A DNA stretch of 64,000 nt. Origin: Candidatus Coatesiibacteriota bacterium (GTDB taxonomy: Bacteria; RBG-13-66-14; B26-G2; JAUVZD01). The stretch covers positions 372,001-436,000 of the forward strand of contig JAUVZD010000001.1 in assembly GCA_030602715.1 (NCBI GenBank). The letters are read 5' to 3'. The position numbers and the translations under genes were made by a program. This document shows positions 16,219 to 25,163 of the stretch, in pieces. The number at the start of each line of letters is the position of its first letter. Positions within the stretch are counted from its first letter, which is position 1. Under the pieces are notes generated by a model. It worked only from the letters and a program-made list of their open reading frames with translations, was not told the DNA's origin and searched no databases.

Positions 16219-17616
16219 TCATATCCCCTTCTCCTTCCACCGTCCGGCTCGGAACCAGAAGAAAATTATTATCCCCTCAACTAACATAGAGGCGGTTATA
16301 GCCCACCAGATACCAGAAAGCCCGAAATCTATCCCCGAAAATAAAGCCACTCCTTTCAAAGAGGTGAAAGCTCTTATGACGAGCCCGGAGCAGATGAAGG
16401 CTAGTGGCAGTTTGACAGCCCAGTTGGCGACGATACCGGCAACCATAGGCGGGGTGTTGTTACCGGCGCCGCGGAAGGCGGCACCATAGACACCGGCAAA
16501 GACCCCTAAAATCCAGCCCACAGCCACCGCCCGCAGATAATCCACGCCATATCCAATGACCAAACGGTCTGCGCTGAAGATGCGGATGATTAAGAATCCG
16601 CAGAAAAAGTAGGCGAAGAACATTATGAAACGCAGACCGCCGGCAAGCATGAGGTTGGTGTTTGCAGAACGCTCAGCCATCTTCGGCTCCCCCCGCCCCA
16701 GAAACTGTCCCACCAGGGTGGAGGTAGCCACCCAGATGCCGCTCAAAAAAGTATAAGAGAAACTGAGACTGCGCAAACCGACTCCGAAAGCGGCAAGGGC
16801 TTGGGTTCCGAAGACGCTGACCATGCGAAACAGTAAAAGACCGGTAATCGGTCGCTGTATCTGCTGTCCGAAGGCGGGAACGCCTATCTTCAACAAGCGG
16901 GGAAGCCAGGAGAGGGAGATCGGCTTCCGCCAACTGCGGGCAAAGGGTCGTATTATGCTCCTTTTGCGGGAGATGAACCACAATCCCAACATGGTGGAGC
17001 AGAGCATACTAATTACAGTAGCCATCGCCGAGCCGGCGGTCTCCAGGCGGGGGAAGGGACCGATACCGAAGATGAGAAAGGGATTTATGATGATATTCAG
17101 AACATTTCCTACGGCGAAGAATATCAGCGGGGTGCGGGTATCACCGGCGGCGGAGAGCATCTGGTTGATGATGACAGCGACCATAATAAGAGGATAACCC
17201 AGCATCATCACCCGCAGGTAGTCGCTCCCCCTCTGTATTACCTCCTCGCTGGCACCGAAGAAGGCGATAAACTGCTGGGAGAAGATATATCCCACAACTC
17301 CCACAAAAACTGAGCCCACCAAGCCAAACAGCAGGGAGTGAAAGGCAACCTCTCGTGCCTGTTGGTCCTCCCCCGCTCCGGTGAAGCGGGAGACCAGAGC
17401 CAGGGTGCCAGCACCGATGAGCTCGGTGATGATGAACAGTATCCAGACAATAGTCCCGCACAGTGCCACCGCGGCGATAGCAGGCGAGCCAAGCCTCCCT
17501 ATCCATATCATATCAACTATGGTCAGGGCGCTTCCCAGCATCTGGCTGAGGGTGGCGGGCCAGGCAAGCTCCCAGACATTTTGCAGAAGGGATTTCTTTT
17601 CCAGGTCTATTGCCAT
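16219..17616 (-). CDS. MATE-family efflux transporter
   Basis: A 465 aa inner-membrane protein with about twelve hydrophobic helices in two homologous halves. The start of the first half (LAWPATLSQMLGSALTIVDMIWIGRLGSPAIAAVALCG) and of the second (GVPAFGQQIQRPITGLLLFRMVSVFGTQALAAFGV) show the MATE pattern. Members export cationic drugs or metabolites in exchange for Na+ or H+. The gene is 36 bases after the HgdB-type gene and may be co-transcribed; the substrate is unknown. Confidence 0.92.
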   Translation of the reverse strand: MAIDLEKKSLLQNVWELAWPATLSQMLGSALTIVDMIWIGRLGSPAIAAVALCGTIVWILFIITELIGAGTLALVSRFTGAGEDQQAREVAFHSLLFGLVGSVFVGVVGYIFSQQFIAFFGASEEVIQRGSDYLRVMMLGYPLIMVAVIINQMLSAAGDTRTPLIFFAVGNVLNIIINPFLIFGIGPFPRLETAGSAMATVISMLCSTMLGLWFISRKRSIIRPFARSWRKPISLSWLPRLLKIGVPAFGQQIQRPITGLLLFRMVSVFGTQALAAFGVGLRSLSFSYTFLSGIWVATSTLVGQFLGRGEPKMAERSANTNLMLAGGLRFIMFFAYFFCGFLIIRIFSADRLVIGYGVDYLRAVAVGWILGVFAGVYGAAFRGAGNNTPPMVAGIVANWAVKLPLAFICSGLVIRAFTSLKGVALFSGIDFGLSGIWWAITASMLVEGIIIFFWFRAGRWKEKGI

Positions 17617-17652
17617 GCAAGTTATTGAAAGGTTATGCCTGTCAGCGGATGT

Positions 17653-18666
17653 TCACCCGGCAAGCATCTCCAGGAAGGTCTCCAGGCGCAGGATGCTCTT
17701 GGCGTCAAGGGGATTGGGGCGGTCCCCCTCCAGGGTGAGGATGGGAAGCTTCAGATGTCGGCGCAGGATGATATCCTCCACCTGACGGTAACAGAACCCC
17801 TGGACATAATGGATAAGACCGTCCAGTCGCCGCCGCCCCAACTCCAGTTTTATGTCCTCCAGGCGGGGAAAGATGCCGTAAGGATAGGTATAGTGCCAGT
17901 ATTGCTCAACCAGATCTTCGCCACCATAAGGCATAGCGAACTGGCGGGGGATCTCCAGATAGACCACCCGCACCCCCCGGCGTTCCTCAAGCCACTCCAG
18001 GAGGTCGTTGAAGATGAAAGGCACCCCGGCTATCCCCAGCCTTATCTCCTTATGCTCCCTCCTCCCCTCTCCAGCCGGCAATATCTTGGACTCAATAACA
18101 TCATCCAAGACCCGTCCAAAACCCTCCATATCTCCAGCCATCATATCGCTGGTTGATAGAAGCAGTTGGTTGACCTCCGTCGCCTGAAGCCCCCCCGCTT
18201 CCATATTCCCCTCATCAACCGCCAGGGCTTTTTCCCTAAACACATCAAGGCGACCCTTCCACTCCTCGGCGTCGTTCCAGCTCACGCCCAACCGTTCCAG
18301 GAAACGCTCCAACTCCCCTCGCAGAGCCCGTCGGTCGCGGTCAAAAGGATAGGCGAAGGTGATAACCTCCACCCCCTCGTCAGCCAGGGTCTCAATGAGC
18401 GCGTGGGTGTTGGAGCAGTCGCCCTGGGTCACCCCCACCATCCGCCGAAAACCCTCCGTCCGCACCACCGAGTAAATGCCCTTTATCCAGGAGCAAAAAG
18501 AGCGGGGATAACCCTCCCGCTCAGCCTCATCTACCAGTTCGCCGGGTTTCCGGTGGGCTACAAACAAATTATTCAAATCCACCGGCAACAAACCGGCGGC
18601 GAAGATGGCTTCAATGGGGACGGTGGTGGTTATACCTATCCGGCGGTCATTTGCATTCCCACTAAT
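17653..18666 (-). CDS. 2-hydroxyacyl-CoA dehydratase-type protein (HgdB/D-component family)
   Basis: The family holds an Fe-S cluster and takes part in radical dehydration of hydroxyacyl-CoA or related reductions. Recognisable parts: IGITTTVPIEAIFAAGLLPV at the N-terminus, GDCSNTH and FCSW cysteines, RLGIAGVPFIFNDLLEWLEE, and the C-terminal FCYRQVEDIILRRHL then LTLEGDRP. The conserved N-terminus has no in-frame ATG, GTG or TTG before it. I propose an ATT at 18666, six bases after GAGAGG and overlapping the upstream stop; a TTG at 18591 is possible but would cut off the conserved start. A one-base sequence error is an alternative. No activator ATPase gene is adjacent. Confidence 0.75.
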   Translation of the reverse strand: MSGNANDRRIGITTTVPIEAIFAAGLLPVDLNNLFVAHRKPGELVDEAEREGYPRSFCSWIKGIYSVVRTEGFRRMVGVTQGDCSNTHALIETLADEGVEVITFAYPFDRDRRALRGELERFLERLGVSWNDAEEWKGRLDVFREKALAVDEGNMEAGGLQATEVNQLLLSTSDMMAGDMEGFGRVLDDVIESKILPAGEGRREHKEIRLGIAGVPFIFNDLLEWLEERRGVRVVYLEIPRQFAMPYGGEDLVEQYWHYTYPYGIFPRLEDIKLELGRRRLDGLIHYVQGFCYRQVEDIILRRHLKLPILTLEGDRPNPLDAKSILRLETFLEMLAG

Positions 18667-19753
18667 AGTTCCTCTCCAGAATGAAGTCGCCCCATATTTC
18701 CAACAGTCGTTTATACTCGCTGTCCGGGATACAATTCAGCTCTTGCTTACCCTCTTCCACCAGAGCGCAAGCCTTATCCTTAGCGGTCTCAACCCCACCC
18801 AGCTCCTCAACCAGACCGATGAACTCCTTCATACGGTCCTCGTCGGTGGTATCATCGCCCAGGGTCCCCCTGATAAACTTACGCTGGGACTTGCTCGCCT
18901 GCGACCATGCGTGGAGCACCATAACCGTCCGCTTCCCCTCGTGCACATCACTGCCTACCGGCTTTCCCAATATCTCCTCATCCCCCACCAGCCCCAGAAT
19001 GTCATCAACTATCTGAAAGGCAAGACCACAACAACTGGAATACTGGGAGACCGCCTTGACCTGTTCGTCTTCTTCGTCCATGCTATCCTTCCCTATCATC
19101 GCCCCTGCCATTCCCGCAAAGCGGTAGAGTGCGCCGGTCTTCTTCCACAGCATATCCAGGACCATCTCCTGGCTGACCGATTCCAGGGGCAGGTGCTCAA
19201 ACTGCACATCCAACGCCTCCCCTTCAAGAAGCAGGGGCAGGACCACCCCCTCCAATTCCATTATGAGTGCCAAAGTCAGTTCGGCGGAGACCCCCCTTTC
19301 CAACAACCGTCCAAAAAGGGAGATCGCCCAGCCGTGCTGGATATCGCCGGCAAGTATGCCCATAGATGTGCCGTAATGGTTGGCGCTCTCCAAATCACAA
19401 CCCATCTCCTTAATGGCGGTATCCGAAAAGCGCTTATGGACGGTGAGACCACCCCGGCGCAGGTCATCCCGGTCTATGATATCGTCGTGCACCAAAGTCC
19501 AGGTATGGTATGCCTCCAGACCGGCGGCGGCTGGCAGGGCTTTCATCTCATCTCCGCCCACCGCACCACAGGAGAACAACAACACCCCCGGACGAAGGGA
19601 CTTTCCACCCACCTTGAAATAGCTATATACCGCCTCGTTCAGGTGATTGGGGGCGAACTTGCGCTGATATTCGGCATCAAAGATCAGCGCCTCCACCTCC
19701 TTTGCCCGGCTCTTCAAGGCATCAAGAAAGACCTGGTATCTACTAAGGTCCAT
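18662..19753 (-). CDS. Polyprenyl (isoprenyl) diphosphate synthase
   Basis: Chain-elongating isoprenyl synthase making allylic diphosphates for quinones or lipid carriers. The first aspartate-rich motif is LVHDDIIDRDDLRRGG (two Asp at DDIID) and the second is FQIVDDILGLVGD followed by LGKPVGSDVHEGKRT. KVGGKSLRPG near 48-57 binds isopentenyl diphosphate. At 363 aa it is longer than FPP synthases of about 300 aa, so product length cannot be predicted safely. It follows xseB, the usual ispA position after xseA-xseB. Confidence 0.92.
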   Translation of the reverse strand: MDLSRYQVFLDALKSRAKEVEALIFDAEYQRKFAPNHLNEAVYSYFKVGGKSLRPGVLLFSCGAVGGDEMKALPAAAGLEAYHTWTLVHDDIIDRDDLRRGGLTVHKRFSDTAIKEMGCDLESANHYGTSMGILAGDIQHGWAISLFGRLLERGVSAELTLALIMELEGVVLPLLLEGEALDVQFEHLPLESVSQEMVLDMLWKKTGALYRFAGMAGAMIGKDSMDEEDEQVKAVSQYSSCCGLAFQIVDDILGLVGDEEILGKPVGSDVHEGKRTVMVLHAWSQASKSQRKFIRGTLGDDTTDEDRMKEFIGLVEELGGVETAKDKACALVEEGKQELNCIPDSEYKRLLEIWGDFILERNY

Positions 19754-19774
19754 CCGCCCTTCCTTTGGTTGTGG

Positions 19775-20086
19775 TCAAAACAACGACGCGTCAGGGTCCT
19801 CCCCGGAATCATCCTCGGAAACCTCTGCCTCCCCCTCCGCCTCTCCCATACCGAACTCGCCGGGTTCGGCGGCAATAGCCTCCATCTGCCCTTCCAGGTC
19901 CTTGCGCAGTATCTCAATCCTTCTCTGGGAGTCAGAAAGCTCCTTCCTGCAAAAGCCCACCAGCTTGACCGACTCCTCATACAACTTCACCGACTCCTTG
20001 AGAGTCAGCTTGCCCGCAGATAACTGCTCAATTATCCCCTCCAGACGAGTCATAGCCTCCTCAAATTCCATCTCAGCCACTCTCAT
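19775..20086 (-). CDS. xseB: Exodeoxyribonuclease VII small subunit
   Basis: Residues 5-70 are the XseB helical hairpin: FEEAMTRLEGIIEQLSAGKLTLKESVKLYEESVKL, matching the family closely. The last 30 residues are an acidic tail (GEAEGEAEVSEDDSGEDPDAS) that is longer than usual. It overlaps xseA by 14 bases, implying coupled synthesis of the two subunits. Confidence 0.93.
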   Translation of the reverse strand: MRVAEMEFEEAMTRLEGIIEQLSAGKLTLKESVKLYEESVKLVGFCRKELSDSQRRIEILRKDLEGQMEAIAAEPGEFGMGEAEGEAEVSEDDSGEDPDASLF

Positions 20087-21344
20087 CCTCCTCCACTCTT
20101 ATATCTATCTCCCCATCACTCACCTCAGCCCTAAGAGCCTCCCCTGCCCTAACCTGTGTGGTGGAGAATACGACCTCCTCGGAAACCCTTCGGCTTATAA
20201 CGCTGTAACCCCGCTCAAGAACCCCCTGAGGATTGAGTGCGGAAAGCCGACCCTCCGCCTCCCTCAAATTCCATACATAGCCGTTAAAAAGCTGCTCGCC
20301 TGCCCCCAGCAGGTCCCGGCCGGTCCTTATCATCTGCTCGCCTCTTCTCTGACTGCTGTGGGAATATTGCTCCTCAAATCTCACCTGCAGGCGGTCTATA
20401 TCCTGGGCGGAGTTATCTAAAAGCTCCTGCACCCGCCTGAGACCCGGATGTCGCATCAACCGGGTAAGCTTCTCCCCCGCCTCGGAATATCCCCTGGAGA
20501 CAAAGTAATCCAGATCGCTCACCGTCCCCGAAAGCCAGTCTCGCAACTCACCGATGTCCTGGGTTACCAGCTCGCCGGCTGCGGTGGGCGTCGCCGCTCG
20601 CTTATCGGCCACAAAATCGCTGATGACGAAATCCACCTCATGACCCACAGCGCTGACCACCGGAATTGGCGATTCAAATACCGCCCGGGCTACTGCCTCC
20701 TCGTTGAAAGCCCACAAGTCCTCCATTGAACCTCCCCCCCGACCGATGATAATCACCTGGGCTCTCCCGTCGGCGCAAAGCATCTCTATACCTTCTACGA
20801 TGGACTGAGCCGCCCCCTCACCCTGCACTTTGGCGGGAGCAAGTATCACCAGAGCAGAGGGGTGTCTGCGCCAGATGACCTTGAGCATATCCCTTATCGC
20901 CGCCCCGGTCTCGGAGGTCACTATGCCGATGCGCTGGATTAGAAACGGCAGGGCTCTCTTTCGCTTCTCATCAAACAAGCCCTCATCTCGTAGTCGCTCC
21001 TTGAGCTGTTCAAAGGCAAGCGCCAGCTCACCGACCCCCAGGGGCTTGACCTGCTCGGCTACCAGTTGATACTGTCCCCCCTTGGGATAGACGGAGATGC
21101 GTCCCAGGGTGCTCACCGCCAAGCCCTCCTCCAGGCGAAAACGAAGCGAGCCGGCATAACGCTTGAAGAGCACCGCCTTCAACACCGCACCCTCATCCTT
21201 GAGGGAGAAATAGACATGACCGGAGGAATGATAGGTCAGGTTGGAGACCTCACCCTCCACCCAAACCGGCTGGGGGAAGGCTTCGTCTATAAGCCCGCTT
21301 ATCAGGTCGGTAATCTGACTTACTGAATATACCAGAGCTTCCAT
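20073..21344 (-). CDS. xseA: Exodeoxyribonuclease VII large subunit
   Basis: Catalytic subunit that degrades single-stranded DNA. The N-terminal OB fold (YSVSQITDLISGLIDEAFPQPVWVEGEVSN) is followed by the catalytic region with the family segments RIGIVTSETGAAIRDML, IIIGRGGGSMEDLWAFNEE and VSAVGHEVDFVISDFVADKRAATPTAAGEL. I place the start at the ATG at 21344 because it matches the family N-terminus; an upstream TTG at 21377 would add 11 unlikely residues. Length about 423 aa, normal. Confidence 0.94.
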   Translation of the reverse strand: MEALVYSVSQITDLISGLIDEAFPQPVWVEGEVSNLTYHSSGHVYFSLKDEGAVLKAVLFKRYAGSLRFRLEEGLAVSTLGRISVYPKGGQYQLVAEQVKPLGVGELALAFEQLKERLRDEGLFDEKRKRALPFLIQRIGIVTSETGAAIRDMLKVIWRRHPSALVILAPAKVQGEGAAQSIVEGIEMLCADGRAQVIIIGRGGGSMEDLWAFNEEAVARAVFESPIPVVSAVGHEVDFVISDFVADKRAATPTAAGELVTQDIGELRDWLSGTVSDLDYFVSRGYSEAGEKLTRLMRHPGLRRVQELLDNSAQDIDRLQVRFEEQYSHSSQRRGEQMIRTGRDLLGAGEQLFNGYVWNLREAEGRLSALNPQGVLERGYSVISRRVSEEVVFSTTQVRAGEALRAEVSDGEIDIRVEEDESG

Positions 21345-21434
21345 CGCCTCGGATGAATTTTTCCAAGAATGCCCCAAGGTTAAATTGAGGGGTATGATAG
21401 CATAAAGGCATATTAAATGGAAGGGGTAAACAAC

Positions 21435-21503
21435 GCGCCGGGGAAGTCCCGGCGCAGTATTTACAATTAAAATTACGATTTCAATTACTTTGTGTAATTG
21501 AAA
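21435..21503 (-). terminator. Two inverted repeats between folD and xseA
   Basis: An AT-rich perfect 10 bp inverted repeat (TTTCAATTAC / GTAATTGAAA, 21479-21503) lies just after the folD stop, followed on the minus strand by a GC-rich 8 bp stem (GCGCCGGG / CCCGGCGC, 21435-21455) with a GTTGTTT tract. Together they probably end folD transcription. Confidence 0.6.
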
Positions 21504-21526
21504 CCGGGAATCTCCGCTACAATAAT

Positions 21527-22366
21527 TCAGCCAACACCCACCGCCGCCCGGGCGGCGTGCAGGAGAAGAACCGCGGTGGTAACCGGACCCACCCCGCCGG
21601 GAACCGGTGTATATGCACCGGCTACCTCCCCGACCTCCGGGTGGCAGTCGCCCAGGGGACCGCTACCGTCATCCAGATAGTTATAACCAGCGTCCACAAC
21701 CACCATCTCCGAAGAGACCATATCCGGGGTGATGAGCCCCGCTTTCCCCGCCGCCACGCAGAGAACCTCCGCCCGGGAGACCTCGGCACGCAAGTCCTTG
21801 GTTCGTGTATGACACACTGTTATGGTGGCGTGCTCCCTCAAAAGCAGTGCCCACAGCGGACGCCCCACCGCCAGGCTCCGCCCCACAATCACCACCCTGC
21901 TCCCCTTCAAAGGCAGTCGGTGATGCTTCATCAACCTGAGCATTGCGGAGGCGGTTGCGGGTACATATCTGGGATGATAGGCGAAGAGCCGGCCCAGGTT
22001 GGTGAAGGAGATGCCGTCCACATCCTTCTCCTCGGGGACCTTGGCCTGCAAATCCTCCTCGGCCACATCCTGCGGATAGGGGCGCTGGACGATTATCCCC
22101 CCCACCTGGGGGTCTGCTGAGGCTTGAGTGAGGGCGGAAAAGAGCTCCTTTGCATCATCTACGACAATGCTCTGGGTAGGAAGACCAATCTTCTCCCCGG
22201 ACTTGGCGATGAAGGAAGCGTAGTCTGCGGCGGAGGCGTCGCCCCTGGGTAGGATGATGGCAAGCGTCTTCGGAGGCTCGTTTGATGTGGAAAGCAGCTT
22301 TTTCGCCTCGGCTTTGATACTTCCTGCAAGCTCCTTCCCCTTCCAGAGCTCAGTCATCCTCATCAC
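21527..22366 (-). CDS. folD: Methylenetetrahydrofolate dehydrogenase/cyclohydrolase
   Basis: Bifunctional one-carbon enzyme. The 279 aa sequence has the FolD features in slightly divergent form: DYASFIAKSGEKIG (the catalytic Lys segment), GIIVQRPYPQ (usually VQLPLP), PEEKDVDGIS, the dinucleotide-binding GSRVVIVGRSLAVGRPL and the C-terminal TPVPGGVGPVTTA. The start overlaps ymdB by 17 bases, which argues for coupling within the rny-ymdB-folD unit. Confidence 0.93.
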   Translation of the reverse strand: MMRMTELWKGKELAGSIKAEAKKLLSTSNEPPKTLAIILPRGDASAADYASFIAKSGEKIGLPTQSIVVDDAKELFSALTQASADPQVGGIIVQRPYPQDVAEEDLQAKVPEEKDVDGISFTNLGRLFAYHPRYVPATASAMLRLMKHHRLPLKGSRVVIVGRSLAVGRPLWALLLREHATITVCHTRTKDLRAEVSRAEVLCVAAGKAGLITPDMVSSEMVVVDAGYNYLDDGSGPLGDCHPEVGEVAGAYTPVPGGVGPVTTAVLLLHAARAAVGVG

Positions 22367-23177
22367 CGTCCTGTAGTGAATACTCTTCTTCTTCCTCCAG
22401 AATCTGTATCCGCCGGGGGAGGGAGCACCTCCCCCCCTCCTCCAACTGCAGAAGAACCCCCATCAGGACAGCGGGTCCCTTCTGGGGGGTCAGACGAACC
22501 GGCATATTGGTGAGCATATACTCAATAGCCTTGTCCCTATCAACACCTATCACCGAGTTCGCCGCTGCACAACAGCCGGCATCGGTTATGTAAGCGGTGC
22601 CTTTTGGCAGTATGGTCTCGTCGGCGGTGGGGACATGGGTGTGGGTGCCGATTACTGCACTTACCCGCCCGTCCAGATAATGCCCGATAGCCATCTTCTC
22701 GGCGGTGGCTTCGGCGTGAAAGTCAACGATTATGGGAACCTCTCCCGCTTTCTCCCTCAGCTCCTCAATGACCGCATCGGCGGTGCGGAAGGGACAATCA
22801 ATGGGGTCCATAAACACCCGCCCCTGCAGGTTGATGACCCCGACTTTGGTCCCGTCCTTTGCCTCAAAGATACCGTAGCCGGAGCCGGGAGCTCTGGGGG
22901 GGAAGTTTGCCGGACGCAGAAGGCGGAGTTCCTCGCCAAACACCGGCAGGATGTCCTTATTTTTAAAGATGTGATTTCCGCCGGTGATAACATCAACGCC
23001 CAGGTCAAAGAGTAGGTCCATCACCTTGGGGGTGATGCCTATCCCCCCGGCGGAGTTCTCCCCGTTGGCTATAACCAGGTCAAGATGGTAGCGACGGCGC
23101 AAACCACCCAACTCACGGGCGACTATGCGCCGTCCCACCCTTCCTACTATATCCCCCAAGAATAGAATGTCGGTCAT
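22350..23177 (-). CDS. ymdB: YmdB-family metallophosphoesterase (TIGR00282)
   Basis: Calcineurin-like phosphoesterase family with cyclic-nucleotide phosphodiesterase activity described in Bacillus. Metal-binding motifs: LFLGDIVGRVGR at the start, NGENSAGG near 38-45, GGNHIFKNKDI near 65-75 and GTHTHVPTAD near 175-184. The length of 275 aa is usual. It lies three bases downstream of rny, the same neighbour as in Bacillus and many other bacteria. Confidence 0.93.
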   Translation of the reverse strand: MTDILFLGDIVGRVGRRIVARELGGLRRRYHLDLVIANGENSAGGIGITPKVMDLLFDLGVDVITGGNHIFKNKDILPVFGEELRLLRPANFPPRAPGSGYGIFEAKDGTKVGVINLQGRVFMDPIDCPFRTADAVIEELREKAGEVPIIVDFHAEATAEKMAIGHYLDGRVSAVIGTHTHVPTADETILPKGTAYITDAGCCAAANSVIGVDRDKAIEYMLTNMPVRLTPQKGPAVLMGVLLQLEEGGRCSLPRRIQILEEEEEYSLQDGDEDD

Positions 23178-23180
23178 AAT

Positions 23181-24758
23181 CTACTTGGCGTACTCCACCG
23201 CCCGCACCTCACGAATGACGGTGACCTTGATCTTGCCGGGATAATCCTGCTCCTCCTCAATCTTCCTGGCAATCTGGCGGGCCAGGTTGAAAGCCTCCTC
23301 ATCGGGAACCTGGTCGTGCTCCACTATGATGCGCACCTCCCGACCTGCCTGAATGGCATAGGACTTGGACACACCGGCGAATGAGCCGGCAAGTTCCTCC
23401 AGCTGCTTGACCCTCTTGATGTAGCTCTCCAGGGTCTCCCGGCGGGCGCCGGGGCGGGTGGCGGAGATGGTATCACAGGCGGCGATCAGCACCGCCTCCA
23501 GAGTCTGGGGCTCGCACTGCTCGTGGTGGGAGGCGATGGCGTTCACCACCTTGGGGGATTCACCGAAACGTTGAGCAAGATCGGCGCCTATCTGGGCATG
23601 GGTGCCCTCCACCTCGTGGTCCACAGCCTTACCCAAGTCGTGCAGTAAGCCCATCCTGCGGGCGAGGTTGAAGTCCGCTCCCAGCTCGCTTGCCAGCACC
23701 CCGGCAAGATAGGCGACCTCCTTGGAGTGCTGGAGTACATTCTGACCGTAGCTGGTGCGATAAGCCAGCCGACCCAGGGTCTTTATCAGCTCCCGGTGGA
23801 TTCCGGAGATGCCCAGCTCAAAGATAGCCTGCTCTGCCTCCTCCCGAATCTTATCCTCCATCTCCTGCTTTACCTTCTCCACCACCTCTTCAATTCGGGC
23901 TGGATGGATACGACCGTCCTGTATCAACCGTTCCAGCGATTCCCTGGCTATCTCCCGGCGAATGGGGTCAAAGGCGGAGACGATCACCGCCTCCGGGGTA
24001 TCGTCAATTATCAGGTCCACGCCGGTGGCGTTCTCTATGGAGCGAATATTTCGCCCCTCCCGACCGATGATGCGCCCCTTCATCTCATCTGAGGGCAGAT
24101 GCACCACCGAGACCGTGGATTCCACCGCATGGTCGGAGGCACAACGCTCCACAGCCAGGGCGAGGATATTACGAGCCTCTCTTTCGGCGTCCTCCTTGGC
24201 CTGCTCAACGATATCCTTCACCATTACCGCCGCCTCGCGCTCGGCATCCTGGCGCATATTCTCCTTCAATATCTCCTTCGCCTCATCCCTGGTCAGTCCA
24301 CCGATTCGTTCCAGCTGGCGGTTCTGCTCCTCCAGCACCTGCTTAACCCGATTCTCACTCTCCATCACCTGCTGTTCACGACTCTGCAGTTTCGCCTGGC
24401 GTGATTCCAGCTCCGCCTCTTTGCGGTCCACATTATCCGACCTGCGCTCCAAACTGGCTTCCTTGGAGAGCTGGCGCTGTTCCATCTGCCGAAGTTCCCC
24501 GCGCTTATCCCGATTCTCCCGCTCCATTGCCTCCTTGGAGCGGTAGAGCTCATCTTTTGCCTCCAGCAGGGCGGCGCGCTTCTGGTTGGCTGCTTCCCGC
24601 TGAGCCTCCTCCAGGATGCTCTTCACCCGCTGCTCAGCGGTGCCTATCCTGGACTCCGCAATCCTCCTGCGCAGGATATATCCCAGGAAAAATGCCAGGG
24701 CGGAAAACCCCAACACCCCCACGACGGTCAGTAGAAAAGCGTATATGGGCACATTCAT
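23181..24758 (-). CDS. rny: Ribonuclease Y
   Basis: Membrane-anchored endoribonuclease that starts mRNA turnover. One N-terminal helix (FLLTVVGVLGFSALAFFLGYIL), a long Arg/Glu/Gln-rich coiled coil to about 205, a KH domain (DEMKGRIIGREGRNIRSIENATGVDLIIDD) and an HD domain (LHDLGKAVDHEVEGTHAQIGADLA with the HD dyad, then NAIASHHEQ). At 525 aa it matches the family. It is first in the operon rny-ymdB-folD. Confidence 0.96.
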   Translation of the reverse strand: MNVPIYAFLLTVVGVLGFSALAFFLGYILRRRIAESRIGTAEQRVKSILEEAQREAANQKRAALLEAKDELYRSKEAMERENRDKRGELRQMEQRQLSKEASLERRSDNVDRKEAELESRQAKLQSREQQVMESENRVKQVLEEQNRQLERIGGLTRDEAKEILKENMRQDAEREAAVMVKDIVEQAKEDAEREARNILALAVERCASDHAVESTVSVVHLPSDEMKGRIIGREGRNIRSIENATGVDLIIDDTPEAVIVSAFDPIRREIARESLERLIQDGRIHPARIEEVVEKVKQEMEDKIREEAEQAIFELGISGIHRELIKTLGRLAYRTSYGQNVLQHSKEVAYLAGVLASELGADFNLARRMGLLHDLGKAVDHEVEGTHAQIGADLAQRFGESPKVVNAIASHHEQCEPQTLEAVLIAACDTISATRPGARRETLESYIKRVKQLEELAGSFAGVSKSYAIQAGREVRIIVEHDQVPDEEAFNLARQIARKIEEEQDYPGKIKVTVIREVRAVEYAK

Positions 24759-25163
24759 AATCTCACACCTCTCGGTATCTATTCCCCGAGTGGTAGAGGA
24801 TTTTTATGGAATTTTCTGGGAGGAACCCTCCGAGTTGAGGGTCGGCAGGAACTCAACGGAAAGGCAAACCATCAATGCCAAGATGGTCTTATGATGAGAC
24901 ATCCCTTCTACATATAGCAGGGCTGATATGTTCAGGTCGGTACCTAGAATTTTGTGTTGCGGTCCTCAAATTCGCCTTCTATCTCTATCTCTTGGGTCAT
25001 GAAGCCCTATTTGAACTTTCTGCCTTTGCCCTTCCTTCAAAACCGGCGCTAAAACCGGTCCTCTAATGCCTTCCACCCAATCCTTCTACCCGCAAGGGAA
25101 GTTTTAGTTCTTCTCTAAACGCTCCAAAAAAGAGCCGATAATTGCAAATTAAAGCGATTCCAT
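24759..25163 (-). other. 405-base gene-free region upstream of rny; possible structured RNA
   Basis: No convincing gene. Read on the minus strand the part from about 24985 to 24810 can fold: TTGAGG and CCTCAA close the element with an inner CAAC / GTTG pairing, and two hairpins lie inside (ACATAT / ATATGT and ACCATC / GATGGT). This could be the rny leader or a small RNA. 6S RNA is encoded near rny in some bacteria, but the fold is not the usual single long hairpin. Further upstream ACCGG / CCGGT followed by TTTT (near 25041-25062) may terminate the PorV-like gene. Confidence 0.3.

Noticed and set aside
18605-20023. Plus-strand open frame of 472 codons
   Set aside because: It lies antisense to the polyprenyl synthase and xseB genes, both of which have full family motifs; the frame is a by-product of codon bias.
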